A program made the translations under genes and the position numbers. From assembly GCA_963696075.1 (NCBI GenBank), contig CAVOJD010000006.1:930001-994000 (forward strand): a stretch of 64,000 nt of DNA, in the 5' to 3' direction. Positions 8,255 to 18,043 of this stretch are shown here, one piece after another. The DNA comes from CAJQQK01 sp963696075 (lineage in GTDB: Bacteria > Pseudomonadota > Alphaproteobacteria > Rhizobiales > Hyphomicrobiaceae). The notes beneath the pieces were generated by a model. That model ran no database searches, was not told the DNA's origin, and saw nothing but the letters and a program-made list of their open reading frames with translations. Position 1 is the stretch's first letter. Every line of letters starts with the position of its first letter.

Positions 8255-9925
8255 ATGACCCAGCCTGATCCGATTACGATCTCGGTTATCCAGCACCGCC
8301 TCGCCGGCATCGTCGAGGAAATGGGGGAGGCGATGCTGCGCACATCGTTCTCCCAGATCCTCAATTCGAGCCGCGATTTCTCGACGGCCATCTGTGGCGC
8401 GGGCTCGGAGCTGGTCGCCCAGGCCGATCACATCCCCGTCCACGTCGGCGCCCTGCAACCGGCAACCGCCGCCATCATCGACGCCTTCGGCGACGACGTG
8501 CACCCGGGCGACATCTTCCTGCTCAACGATCCCTACCACGGCGGCAGCCACCTTCCCGACGTCACCGTGTTCGCACCGGTCTTCTTCGGCGACGTCCTGG
8601 CGTTCTGGGCGATCAATCGAGCCCACCACTCCGACATCGGCGGCGCAACCTATGGTGCCTACAACGCAGCCGCCCGAGAAATCTTCCAGGAGGGCCTGAG
8701 GCTGCCGCCCCTCCGCTTCTACGATAAGGGCGAGATGCGGCCCGACATCCTGCGGCTGTTGAAGACGAACGTGCGCCACGCCCGCGACTTTGAGGGCGAT
8801 CTGATGGCGCAGATCGGCTCGGCCAAGCTCGCCGAACGCCGCCTGCATGCCCTGGAGGCCGAGTTCGGCCGCGACCTGATCCTGGCAAGCGTCACGCGCA
8901 TCCTGGATGCGACCGAAAAGCAGACCCGCGCCGTCATCGCCGGCTGGCGTGATGGGACCTACGACGGCACCGCCCTGCTCGACGATGATGGCCGCGGCAA
9001 CGACGATATTGCCATTCGCGCGACCGTCACCGTCAACGGTTCGGACCTGACCGTCGATCTCACCCGCTCGGCCCCCGAAGTCGAAAGCTTCGTCAATTCC
9101 TCGCTGGCCAACACCCGTTCGGCGGTCCTGGTTGCCATCTCGGTGCTGCTCGACCCCGAGACGCCGAAGAACGAGGGCGTTGCCCGTACCGTCAAAATCC
9201 TCACGACACCAGGCACCATCGTGAACCCGAACCCTGGCAAGCCCGTCACCATGTGCACCTCGCACTGCGGCAACGAGATCATCGAGGCCGTCGTCGTCGC
9301 CCTCTCGCAAGCCTGTCCCGAACGTGCGATGGGCGGTTGGGGTCGCCGCCTCAGGATCGCCCTCAAGGGCATCGATCCCAGAAGCGGCAGGCCCTTCATC
9401 TGGCATATGTTTCACGCCCGGCCGGGCGGCGGCGCGTCGTCCGCCGGCGATGGCTGGCATAACGCCGGCGAATGGCATTCAGCCGGCGGCCTGAAGTTCG
9501 GCTCGATCGAAGTCGCCGAAACCCGCTTTCCGCTTCATTTCGCCCGCCATGAGTTTCGGCCCGGCTCCGGCGGTGATGGCCGTTATGTCGGTGGTGTCGG
9601 CGTTGATCTCGAACTGAAAGTGGAAAGCGATGCGCCAGCGGTTGCCAACGTCGCGGGCGAAGGCGTGCGTCACGGCGCGCGCGGCATGCTCGGCGGCGCA
9701 GACGGGGCGCCGCATCGCTATGTCCTTCACGCGCCCGGCGCGCAAGAGCAGGTGCTGGCGAGTAAGATCGAGGGATTGGCCGTGCCAGCCGGCTCCACCT
9801 TCTTTGTGCACTCCGGCGGCGGCGGCGGCTGGGGCCCGCCCGCTGAGCGCGACCCGGCAGCCCGCCAGCGCGATGCCGCCAATGGCCTCCTGGGAAAAAA
9901 CGCTGAAACGGAACGGACAACATGA
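8255..9925 (+). CDS. hyuB: Hydantoinase B / oxoprolinase family protein (first copy)
   Basis: Beta subunit of an ATP-dependent N-methylhydantoinase or 5-oxoprolinase-like enzyme, 556 aa. Family features seen: start PITISVIQHRLAGIVEEMGE, SRDFSTAICG, HPGDIFLLNDPYHGGSHLPD, AHHSDIGGATYGAY, and a Gly-rich C-terminus (HSGGGGGWGPP). Its stop overlaps the ATG of the next gene, hyuA, by 4 nt (ATGA), so the two are translationally coupled and probably form one enzyme. Whether it acts on hydantoins, 5-oxoproline or another lactam is not decidable here. The gamma-glutamyltransferase at 34 kb fits an oxoproline link (inference). Confidence 0.92.
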   Translation: MTQPDPITISVIQHRLAGIVEEMGEAMLRTSFSQILNSSRDFSTAICGAGSELVAQADHIPVHVGALQPATAAIIDAFGDDVHPGDIFLLNDPYHGGSHLPDVTVFAPVFFGDVLAFWAINRAHHSDIGGATYGAYNAAAREIFQEGLRLPPLRFYDKGEMRPDILRLLKTNVRHARDFEGDLMAQIGSAKLAERRLHALEAEFGRDLILASVTRILDATEKQTRAVIAGWRDGTYDGTALLDDDGRGNDDIAIRATVTVNGSDLTVDLTRSAPEVESFVNSSLANTRSAVLVAISVLLDPETPKNEGVARTVKILTTPGTIVNPNPGKPVTMCTSHCGNEIIEAVVVALSQACPERAMGGWGRRLRIALKGIDPRSGRPFIWHMFHARPGGGASSAGDGWHNAGEWHSAGGLKFGSIEVAETRFPLHFARHEFRPGSGGDGRYVGGVGVDLELKVESDAPAVANVAGEGVRHGARGMLGGADGAPHRYVLHAPGAQEQVLASKIEGLAVPAGSTFFVHSGGGGGWGPPAERDPAARQRDAANGLLGKNAETERTT

Positions 9926-11976
9926 GCTACCGGATTGCCGTCGACGTCGGCGGAACGTTCACCGATGTCGTCGCCGTTGATGAAGCCGGCCGGACGACGT
10001 TCGCCAAGGCGCCAAGTACGCCCGAGAACCAGGCCATCGGCACGATGGACGGTATCGAGCGGCTGGCCACCCGCTTGGGCATGAGCGTTGCAGACCTGCT
10101 CGGCCGGACGGAGCGCATTGTCCACGGCATGACGGTGGCAACCAACGCGCTGCTCGAGCGCAAGGGCGCCAAGGTCGGCCTGCTGACGACCGCCGGGCAC
10201 CGCGACGTTCTTGAAATGCGCGAGGGGCTGAAACCGGAACGCTACAACATGCGCCTTCCGCGCCGGGAACCGCTCGTCCCGCGCCGTCTCCGGTTTGGCG
10301 TGAAAGAGCGCCTGCGCGCCGATGGCCGCGTCGACCGCCCCCTCGACCGGGACTCGGTCATGGCCGCCATCGAACGGCTCAAGGCGGAGGATGTCGGCTC
10401 CGTTGCCGTCTGCTACCTTCATGCCTACCGCGACCCCCGTCATGAGGTGGCAACGCGCGACATCCTCGAACGCGAAATGCCGGGCGTCAGCGTGTCGCTG
10501 TCATCCGATGTCCTGCCCCAGATCAAGGAATACGAGCGCGTCTCGACGACCGTCGTGAATGCCTACGTCGCCCCCCTCATCGCCCAGTATCTGGGCCGCC
10601 TCGAACAGCGCTTGAGTGAAGCAGGCTTTGGCGGACCGCTTCTCATTATCCTGTCCCATGGCGGTGTCGCGCCGGTGTCGGAAGCCGTCCGGGTCGCGGC
10701 CGCGACTGTACTGTCCGGCCCGGCCGGTGGCCTCGCAGGCGGCCGCCGCGTTGCCGAGATCACGGCGACGCCGAACCTGATCACATTCGACGTCGGCGGC
10801 ACATCGAGCGATATCGCCCTGATCGCGAACGGCGAGGCGACGTTGTCGAAGGATCGCACCATGGCCGGCGAGCGCATCGCGCTACCAAGCCTCGACATCG
10901 TCACCCTCGGCGCCGGTGGCGGCTCACTCGCCCGCGTCGAGGCAAGCGGCCTCCTCGAAGTCGGACCAGAAAGCGCCGGCTCGGTTCCAGGCCCGATTTG
11001 CTACGGCCGCGGCGGAACGCGCCCCACCGTGACCGACGCCAGTGTTGTCCTGGGGTTTCTTGATCCTGAAAACTTCGCCGGTGGCGCAACCAGGCTCGAT
11101 CATGGCCGCGCGCTCGCCGCGTTCGAGACGCTTGGCGAGCGTCTCGGCATTTCCGCGATCGAGGCGGCAGCCGGCGTCCACCGCGTGGTCAATACCCAGT
11201 TGAGCGAAGGCATTCGCATCGTCACCGTGCGCCGCGGCGTTGATCCGCGCCGCTTCGATCTTCTAGGCTTTGGCGGCGCCGCCGGGGTTCACGTCACCGC
11301 ACTTGCCCGCATGTTGGGCCTCACCCGCGTGATCGTGCCCCGCGTCGCGTCCGTTCTGTCCGCCTGGGGCATGCTCGCCACCGAACTGCGTCTCGAAGCC
11401 GTCCAGACCTCCGTTGGCGAGACCGATACGTTGCAGGCAGCAGCGGTCGCGGAACTCTTCGAGCGAATGGAAGAAGAGGGCCGCGCGCGTATGAAGACAT
11501 GGTTCGATGGCGCCATCGAAACGCGCCGTCTTGCCGAGATGCGCTACGGCGAGCAGGTCTTCGAGATCGATGTGCCGCTTGATGATGTCGACCTCGCCGC
11601 ACCTCAGGCGATGGATCAGCTCAAGCGGTCATTCGAACGCCGCCACGAAGAGCTTTACGCCTATTGCCTTCCAGAGCAGCATCCGGTTCTCATCAACGCC
11701 CGCGTCGCAACCGTCGGCCGGCTTCCCGAGTTGCCCGTTGAGCCGGCAGATGAAGCGGCTCCCCCAGCGGGCCACACCGGCCATCGCAGGATCTATCTCG
11801 ATGACTGGGTCGAGGCGGCGGTGTTCCCGTTCGATGATCTTGCCACCGGTCAGGTCGTCGCCGGGCCCGCCATCATCGAATCCGAGACGACGACGGTTGT
11901 GCTGCGCCCCGGCGATGCGGCCACCACCACCGCTGAACGCTGGCTCGACATCGCCGTGCCGCCCGCCATGCCTTAA
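9922..11976 (+). CDS. hyuA: Hydantoinase A / oxoprolinase family protein (first copy)
   Basis: ATP-binding alpha subunit of the HyuAB enzyme, 684 aa. The N-terminus YRIAVDVGGTFTDVVAVDE is the actin-like phosphate-binding loop. VHGMTVATNALLERKGA and ITFDVGGTSSDIALI are the second and third family motifs, and GAGGGSLARV precedes the C-terminal region. It starts inside the hyuB stop codon (4-bp overlap). Together with the 8255 gene it forms a complete pair. It is homologous to, but clearly diverged from, the second HyuA at 12091. Confidence 0.93.
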   Translation: MSYRIAVDVGGTFTDVVAVDEAGRTTFAKAPSTPENQAIGTMDGIERLATRLGMSVADLLGRTERIVHGMTVATNALLERKGAKVGLLTTAGHRDVLEMREGLKPERYNMRLPRREPLVPRRLRFGVKERLRADGRVDRPLDRDSVMAAIERLKAEDVGSVAVCYLHAYRDPRHEVATRDILEREMPGVSVSLSSDVLPQIKEYERVSTTVVNAYVAPLIAQYLGRLEQRLSEAGFGGPLLIILSHGGVAPVSEAVRVAAATVLSGPAGGLAGGRRVAEITATPNLITFDVGGTSSDIALIANGEATLSKDRTMAGERIALPSLDIVTLGAGGGSLARVEASGLLEVGPESAGSVPGPICYGRGGTRPTVTDASVVLGFLDPENFAGGATRLDHGRALAAFETLGERLGISAIEAAAGVHRVVNTQLSEGIRIVTVRRGVDPRRFDLLGFGGAAGVHVTALARMLGLTRVIVPRVASVLSAWGMLATELRLEAVQTSVGETDTLQAAAVAELFERMEEEGRARMKTWFDGAIETRRLAEMRYGEQVFEIDVPLDDVDLAAPQAMDQLKRSFERRHEELYAYCLPEQHPVLINARVATVGRLPELPVEPADEAAPPAGHTGHRRIYLDDWVEAAVFPFDDLATGQVVAGPAIIESETTTVVLRPGDAATTTAERWLDIAVPPAMP

Positions 11977-12090
11977 GGCCGGCCGCCGAAACGATCCGGT
12001 TGATGCTGATCAGCGCGGGCGATCTTGACTTGGCGCCATGCCAGGGGCGAGGCTCGGGTCACCAATCGTCGGCAAAGGGTGTGGCACGCA

Positions 12091-14175
12091 GTGAAACAAT
12101 TCGGCCTCGGCATCGACATCGGCGGCACCTTTACCGACATCGTCCTCTACGATGGCAGCGCCCGAACCCAGTTTTCGCTCAAGGAACTCACAACGCCGAA
12201 TGATCCAACCGCCGGCGTCATGAGCGGGATCACGCGCCTCCTTGCCGACACCGGCGTCGAGCCCGCCAGCATCTCGCGCGTCGTCCATGCAACCACGCTG
12301 TTCACCAATGCCTTGATCGAGCGGCGCGGCGCCCGCGCCGGCCTGATAACGAGCGCAGGCTTCCGCGACCTTCTCGAGATCGGTCGGGAGCGCAAATACG
12401 AACTCTACGACATCAACATCCAGAAGCCCGCGCCCCTCGTCCCGCGACGGTTGCGCGCCGAGGTCGCCGAGCGCATGGACGCGGCCGGCAACGTCACCAC
12501 GCCGCTTGATGAAGCAGCCCTTGTCGAAGTGGCCGGCGATCTGGTTGCCGCAGGCGCGGAATCGCTGGCCATCGTCTTCCTGCACAGTTACGCCAATCCC
12601 ACCCACGAACAGCGCGCCTTGGACATTCTGGGCCAAGCGTTTCCGCAGATCCCGCTGTCGGCCTCGATCGACGTCGCCCCTGAGATCCGCGAATACGAGC
12701 GCACCTCGACAACGACCTGCAACGCCTACATCAAGCCGCTCGCGCAGCGGTATCTCGACCGCCTCTCCGACAGGCTGAAGGCCGCCGGCGTTGCGGGCGA
12801 TCTTCTCATGATGCTCTCGAATGGCGGGCTGACCAACGTCGGCGAAGCCAAGCGCGTGCCCGTCCAGCTTCTGGAATCGGGCCCCGCAGCCGGCGCCCTC
12901 GCGGCCGCCTTCCTGGCTGCCGGCGACGGCGGCGACCACGTCCTCGCCTTCGACATGGGCGGGACGACCGCCAAGCTCAGCGTGATCGATCACGGCGTGC
13001 CCAAGATCGCCTATACGTTCGAAGCCGCGCGCGCCAAGCGCTTCATCGAGGGCAGCGGGCTGCCGCTGAAGATCTCGACACTCGAATTGATCGAGATCGG
13101 CGCCGGTGGTGGTTCGATCGCCGAGATCGACGAAATCGGCCTCCTCAAGGTCGGCCCCATGAGCGCCGGCGCGGAACCCGGTCCCGCCTGCTACGGCCGC
13201 GGCGGCACCGCGCCAACCGTAACCGACGCCAACCTCCTGTTGGGCTACCTCAACCCGGCTTATTTCGCCGGCGGCACGATCGCGGTCTCGAAGGAACTGG
13301 CAGAGAAGGCCCTTGCCCCGCTCGCACAGGCCGCAAGCCTCGAGGCGGCCCGCATCGCGTGGGGCATCTACGAGGTCGTGAACGAGAACATGGCCAACGC
13401 CGCCCGCGTCCATATCGCAGAACACGGCAAGGACCCCCGCGCCTACAGCCTGCTTGCCACCGGCGGCGGCGGCCCGTTGCATGGGTTCTATGTCGCGCGG
13501 AAGCTCGGCCTGAAGCGGTTCGTCGTCCCCCCCTCCGCCGGTGTCGCCTCCGCCCTTGGCTTGCTCATCGCGCCTGCTCGCGTCGACCGCGTGGCAACCG
13601 TCGCGCGCGCGCTCGACAGCCTCGACTGGCCCGGCCTGGAGGCGCTCTATGCGAGCCTGACGGCGGATGCGATGGCGGTGCTCGAAAAGACCGGCCTCGA
13701 CCCGGAAACAGCAAACGTCATCCGGGCCGCCGACATCCGGTATCGCGGCCAGGCCTTCGAACTTGTCGTGCCGCTGCCACCCGGCCCCTACACGCCTGAA
13801 AGCCGCGATGCGCTGCTCGCAGCTTTCCACCAGAGCTATATCGAGGCATTCACCCGCACGCCGCCGGCAAGCGAGGTCGAAATCATCAACGCGCGCCTCT
13901 CAGCGTCACTTGAATTGAGTGACCGCTGGTCCGGGCTCGATCGCGCAACCGGCGCCGGGATCACCGCCATCAAGGGCGAACGCGCAGCCTATTTCCCCGA
14001 GGCGGACGCGCACATAACGGCGACCGTATATGATCGCCGCGGCCTGGAACGCGCGCGGGTCTATCGCGGCCCCGCGATCATCGAAGAGCCTGAATCGACC
14101 TTGATCGTCGGCCCCGAGGGAACATTCACCCTCGCTGAGAGCGGCAACATCATCGTTGAAATCTCCCAAGCCTGA
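12091..14175 (+). CDS. hyuA: Hydantoinase A / oxoprolinase family protein (second copy)
   Basis: Second ATP-binding alpha subunit, about 694 aa from the GTG at 12091. The motifs FGLGIDIGGTFTDIVLYDG, VVHATTLFTNALIERRGA, AFDMGGTTAKLSVID and GAGGGSIAEI are present. The frame is open back to 12025, but those 22 residues are Arg-rich and precede the conserved family start, so the GTG is preferred. The nearest purine-rich stretch, AAAGGG, is about 11 nt upstream. Nineteen nt after its stop begins the second hyuB. The order hyuB-hyuA-hyuA-hyuB suggests two separately acquired pairs rather than a tandem duplication. Confidence 0.92.
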   Translation: MKQFGLGIDIGGTFTDIVLYDGSARTQFSLKELTTPNDPTAGVMSGITRLLADTGVEPASISRVVHATTLFTNALIERRGARAGLITSAGFRDLLEIGRERKYELYDINIQKPAPLVPRRLRAEVAERMDAAGNVTTPLDEAALVEVAGDLVAAGAESLAIVFLHSYANPTHEQRALDILGQAFPQIPLSASIDVAPEIREYERTSTTTCNAYIKPLAQRYLDRLSDRLKAAGVAGDLLMMLSNGGLTNVGEAKRVPVQLLESGPAAGALAAAFLAAGDGGDHVLAFDMGGTTAKLSVIDHGVPKIAYTFEAARAKRFIEGSGLPLKISTLELIEIGAGGGSIAEIDEIGLLKVGPMSAGAEPGPACYGRGGTAPTVTDANLLLGYLNPAYFAGGTIAVSKELAEKALAPLAQAASLEAARIAWGIYEVVNENMANAARVHIAEHGKDPRAYSLLATGGGGPLHGFYVARKLGLKRFVVPPSAGVASALGLLIAPARVDRVATVARALDSLDWPGLEALYASLTADAMAVLEKTGLDPETANVIRAADIRYRGQAFELVVPLPPGPYTPESRDALLAAFHQSYIEAFTRTPPASEVEIINARLSASLELSDRWSGLDRATGAGITAIKGERAAYFPEADAHITATVYDRRGLERARVYRGPAIIEEPESTLIVGPEGTFTLAESGNIIVEISQA

Positions 14176-14193
14176 AAACCCACGAGGCGACCC

Positions 14194-15831
14194 ATGCCGA
14201 ATGCTGCCGCCCACGACCGCGCCCCCCCAACCGGCTTCGATGCCGTCCTGCTCGAAGTGCTCTGGACCCGGCTGATCTCGATCGTCGATGAGGCGGCGAA
14301 AGCGCTGCGACGCACCTCGTTTTCGACCCTCGTCAACGAATCGAACGATTTCGCCTGCGTCGTCACCGACGCCGAAGGCCGCTCCCTTGCCCAGAACACC
14401 GAAAGCATCCCCTCCTTCATCGGCACACTGCCCGTCACCGTGAAGACCTTCATCGCCGAGATCGGCAAGGACAACATGGCGCCCGGCGACATCCTCGTCA
14501 CCAACACGCCCTGGATCGCGACCGGTCATCTGAACGACATCACCCTCGTCAAGCCGATCTTTCACGCAGGCAAGATCGTCGCCTTCGCCGCCTCGACCGC
14601 CCACGCGCCCGACATTGGCGGCAAGGTCCGTTCTGTTGAAGCCCGCGAAATCTTCGAGGAAGGCTTCCACATCCCGCCCATGAAAATGGTCTCGGCCGGC
14701 ACCTCGGATGCGACCTTCTTCAAGCTCTTGCGCGCAGCCGTCCGCACCCCCGACCAGACCGAAGGTGACATCTGGGCGCAAGTCACCGGCCTCGACCTGA
14801 TCGAACGCCGCATCGCGGACCTTCTTGGCGAATACGCGCTCGGCGACCTCGAGGCCTTCGGTGGTGAAATCATGGGGCGGTGTGAGAACGCGATGCGCCG
14901 CGCAATCGCTGACCTGCCGGACGGCGACTACGCCTACGAGATGCAGACCGACGGCATCGATCAGCCGATCACCTTCAAGATCAAGCTGACCGTCGACGGC
15001 GATGCGATCCGGATCGACTATGCCGGCACATCCGATCAGGTCGACCGCGCCATCAATTGCCCGCTGACCTACACCTTTGCGATGACGTCTTATGCCCTGA
15101 AATGCGCCCTGCTTCCGGACCTGCCCAACAACGAGGGCATCTTCAACTGCCTCGACGTGACCGCGCCCGAGGGCTCCATCGTCAACCCGCGCTTTCCTGC
15201 TTCCGTCGGCGGCCGCATGGCGATCGGACACTACCTGCCGGTTGTCGTCTTCGGCGCACTGGCCGACATCATGCCCGATCGCTTGATGGCGGCCTCAGGT
15301 TCGCCGCTGTGGTCGATCATCCAGACCGGCGTGCGCGATGACGGGGGAACCTACGCCAGCGTTCTCTTTTTCAACGGCGGCATGGGCGCGACGGCCCGCA
15401 ACGACGGCCAGAATGCCTACGCCTGGCCAAGCAACGTCTCGAATGTGCCCGTCGAATTGATCGAACGCGAAAGCGCGCTCTTCGTCCATGCCAAGAGCCT
15501 GCGCGAAGGCAGTGGCGGCAAGGGGCGCTTGCGGGGCGGTCTCGGCCAGGAGATCCACCTCGAGGTGAAATCGAAGACACCGGTCGGCATGATCTTCATG
15601 GCCGAGCGGTGCCGGTTCCCGGCAGCAGGCAGCCGCGGCGGCGAGGCGGGCGCGCGCGGTGAAGTCCTGATCGACGACGAGGCCGTCGACCACCGCCGCA
15701 ACATGATCCTGAAGAATGGCCAGCACATACGGCTGAGGACACCTGGCGGCGGCGGATATGGACCCGAAAGTGAACGCGACGCGGCGGCAATCGCCGAAGA
15801 TCAGGAAGAAGGCTATACCCGCGACGCTTGA
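14194..15831 (+). CDS. hyuB: Hydantoinase B / oxoprolinase family protein (second copy)
   Basis: Beta subunit partner of the 12091 HyuA, 545 aa. Features seen: LEVLWTRLISIVDEAAKALR, SNDFACVVTD, PGDILVTNTPWIATGHLND, HAPDIGGK, and the Gly-rich end TPGGGGYGPES. The ATG follows CGAGGCGACCC. It is convergent with the methyltransferase gene, the two stops lying 11 nt apart. The beginning MPNAAAHDRAPPTG is longer than in the first HyuB. Confidence 0.92.
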   Translation: MPNAAAHDRAPPTGFDAVLLEVLWTRLISIVDEAAKALRRTSFSTLVNESNDFACVVTDAEGRSLAQNTESIPSFIGTLPVTVKTFIAEIGKDNMAPGDILVTNTPWIATGHLNDITLVKPIFHAGKIVAFAASTAHAPDIGGKVRSVEAREIFEEGFHIPPMKMVSAGTSDATFFKLLRAAVRTPDQTEGDIWAQVTGLDLIERRIADLLGEYALGDLEAFGGEIMGRCENAMRRAIADLPDGDYAYEMQTDGIDQPITFKIKLTVDGDAIRIDYAGTSDQVDRAINCPLTYTFAMTSYALKCALLPDLPNNEGIFNCLDVTAPEGSIVNPRFPASVGGRMAIGHYLPVVVFGALADIMPDRLMAASGSPLWSIIQTGVRDDGGTYASVLFFNGGMGATARNDGQNAYAWPSNVSNVPVELIERESALFVHAKSLREGSGGKGRLRGGLGQEIHLEVKSKTPVGMIFMAERCRFPAAGSRGGEAGARGEVLIDDEAVDHRRNMILKNGQHIRLRTPGGGGYGPESERDAAAIAEDQEEGYTRDA

Positions 15832-15842
15832 GCCGGCAGGCC

Positions 15843-16847
15843 TCAGGGCTTGCGCCCGACCACACGGTCAAGCGATCCGGGAATGAATTCCACCAGTTCG
15901 ACGTCACGAAAGCCGGCCGCCTCGAAATACCCGATCACGTCGCCCTGCGAATGGGCGAGACCCTTGCTGTTCGAAATCGCCTGCCCAAGGCCCCAGTACG
16001 CCGGCCCCCACGGTCCCGTCCGCTGATCGTTCGTCATCTCGCCGATCAGGTGCATTTCGCCACCCGGCAACAGCGCATCGAAGGCCTTGGCGATGACCGC
16101 AGCAATCGTCGCGCGGTCATACATCGGCAGGTTCGAGGCCATGATCGCAACGTCGCAGTCGCCGGGAAACGGGTCCGCCGTGAAGTCGCAGGACTGGGCC
16201 TTGATGCGTTCATCAACGCCGGCTTCGGAGAGAAATTCGCGCGCGACCTCGCACACCACCGGAAGATCGAGGACGACCCCCTGGATGTGGGAATGCTGAT
16301 TGGCGGCAGCAATCAGGTAGGCCCCCGAGCCACCGCCGATATCCATGATCTTGGCGCGCCCGGACAGGTCGACATGGCGCACGAACCGCCGCCCCGCGCC
16401 AAGCCCGATCGAGAAGGTTGAGCGGTGATAGCGCCTGGCATCTTCGAGTGTGAGCGTGTCGATCGTGCCGAGGTCCCTGAGGTCATGGACCTTGAGATGT
16501 TCCGAAAGCCGTCCCCATTCGTTCCACTGCGGCTTTGTAAATGTGATCCACGGCCCCATGAAGGACGCCTTGCCGTCGACCAGAAAGCGCTCGGTATCTT
16601 CGGCATTCTTGAGGCGTCCGCCCTCGACATCGACCAGACCGGCCGCACAAAGCAGCACGATCAGGCGTTCCGCGTTGATGGGATGCAGGTCGAGCTTGTC
16701 GGCAACCTCCGCGAACGTGCCCGCGCCGTCGCTGATCGCGGTGAAGACGCCGAGTTCAACGGCCGCCATCAGCGCCGCGGATTGGCCGTAGGATTGCGCG
16801 ATGTTCTGCAGCCGCACCGTCGTGACTCGGTTGGCTTTTGGATGCAT
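15843..16847 (-). CDS. SAM-dependent O-methyltransferase with winged-helix dimerisation domain
   Basis: Plant/bacterial O-methyltransferase type, 334 aa. An N-terminal dimerisation/winged-helix region (AVELGVFTAISDGAGTFAEV; LDLHPINAERLIVLLCAAGL) is followed by the Rossmann fold with the SAM loop IMDIGGGSGAYLIAAA near 168 and the acidic LDLP strand end. The C-terminus has LLPGGEMHLIGE and a GYFEAAGFRDVELV strand. The substrate is unknown. It is the only minus-strand gene between 6.3 and 24 kb, so it is unlikely to be part of the hyu transcription unit. Related enzymes act on phenols, catechols or polyketides, none of which the context supports specifically. Confidence 0.85.
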   Translation of the reverse strand: MHPKANRVTTVRLQNIAQSYGQSAALMAAVELGVFTAISDGAGTFAEVADKLDLHPINAERLIVLLCAAGLVDVEGGRLKNAEDTERFLVDGKASFMGPWITFTKPQWNEWGRLSEHLKVHDLRDLGTIDTLTLEDARRYHRSTFSIGLGAGRRFVRHVDLSGRAKIMDIGGGSGAYLIAAANQHSHIQGVVLDLPVVCEVAREFLSEAGVDERIKAQSCDFTADPFPGDCDVAIMASNLPMYDRATIAAVIAKAFDALLPGGEMHLIGEMTNDQRTGPWGPAYWGLGQAISNSKGLAHSQGDVIGYFEAAGFRDVELVEFIPGSLDRVVGRKP

Positions 16848-17033
16848 CGTTGCTCATGGGCTTGCCTTTCAACGGGCCGCCACAAGGCAGCCGGTGCCAC
16901 GATCGCGGTCCGCGCCGCGAAAATCACCACGATGCTAGGACACCCGCCCCGGCGTTGGCTAGGTTGAACGATGTCGTATCACGCCTGTGACGACCGATAC
17001 CCGCATTTCGATCCTGAGGAGGCGAGCCGCTCG

Positions 17034-17936
17034 ATGACCAACTGCATTCATGATCACAGTCGCTGGGGCAAAGGCGACCAGCTTGGCGCCGCCCACCTTC
17101 TGACACCGGATGTTACGTTGCGCGCCATGCGGCGTGTGAGCCAGGGCGAGATCATCGACCTCAGCCACGTCATCGAGAACGGCGCCCCGCGCATGGCGCC
17201 GAACCAGTCGCCCTATCACATGCAGATCGGCCCGACGTCCGCCGGCAGCATCCGCCGCCGCCGGGCGATGGGGGCTGGCAACGATGCCGGCACCAACCTC
17301 GAGCGCATCGAGATGACGACGCATGTCGGCACCCACATCGACGCGCTCGGCCATTGCTCGATCGGCGACCAGCTCTACGGCGGCTATCGCGCGTCGGAAA
17401 CCGTCGACGACTTCGGCCTCACTCACCTCGGCATCGAGCACATGCCCCCGATCGTCACCCGCGGCGTCCTGATCGACGTCTCCCGCGCCGATGGCGGAGA
17501 GTTCCTCGAAGCCGGCCGCGCCGTCACGGTTGCCGATCTCGAAAAGGCCCTCGCTGCTTCGAAGACCACGATCGAGCCCGGCGATGTCGTGTGCATCAAC
17601 ACCGGCTGGGGCCGCTTTTTCATGTCCGACAATACGCGTTATCTCGCCGGCGAGCCCGGCATCGACGTCGATGCCGCCCGCTGGCTCACCGCCCAGGATT
17701 GCGTCGCCATCGCAGCCGACAACATGGCCCTTGAGGTCTTGCCCGGCACCGATCACCCCGAGGTCGTCATGCCCGTCCACCAGCACTGCCTCGCCGAGGC
17801 CGGCGTCCACATCATCGAGAACCTGGTCATGGACGATCTCGTCAACCGCGAGATCAACACCTTCTGCTTCATGCTCTCGGCCGTGAAATTCAAGGGCGCG
17901 ACGGGTTGTCCCGTGCGCCCGATCGCAATCATTTGA
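17034..17936 (+). CDS. Cyclase-family metal hydrolase (kynurenine-formamidase-like)
   Basis: Member of the KynB/cyclase superfamily, metal-dependent amide or lactone hydrolases, about 300 aa. The signature HVGTHIDALGHCS supplies metal ligands, with DLSH near the start and a C-terminal VMPVHQHCLAEAGVHIIENL. I prefer the ATG at 17034, with AGGAGG 11 nt upstream. An ATG at 16971 would add 21 residues without similarity to the usual start. The enzyme may hydrolyse an N-acyl or carbamoyl intermediate made by the upstream hydantoinases (inference). Confidence 0.85.
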   Translation: MTNCIHDHSRWGKGDQLGAAHLLTPDVTLRAMRRVSQGEIIDLSHVIENGAPRMAPNQSPYHMQIGPTSAGSIRRRRAMGAGNDAGTNLERIEMTTHVGTHIDALGHCSIGDQLYGGYRASETVDDFGLTHLGIEHMPPIVTRGVLIDVSRADGGEFLEAGRAVTVADLEKALAASKTTIEPGDVVCINTGWGRFFMSDNTRYLAGEPGIDVDAARWLTAQDCVAIAADNMALEVLPGTDHPEVVMPVHQHCLAEAGVHIIENLVMDDLVNREINTFCFMLSAVKFKGATGCPVRPIAII

Positions 17937-18043
17937 CGATCGCTGCCAATCTCCCTCAGATGACGTATATCAAACCGGTTGGCGGCCGCGCGACATATGA
18001 TCGGTGTCGCCAGCCGGCGGCCGATTGAGTGAGGAGAAGGGCA

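Noticed and set aside
12010..13830. Long minus-strand open frame opposite the second hyuA
   Set aside because: It is the mirror of a GC-rich gene with strong codon bias: Arg/Gly/Asp-rich, no family motif, and the plus-strand gene is unambiguous.
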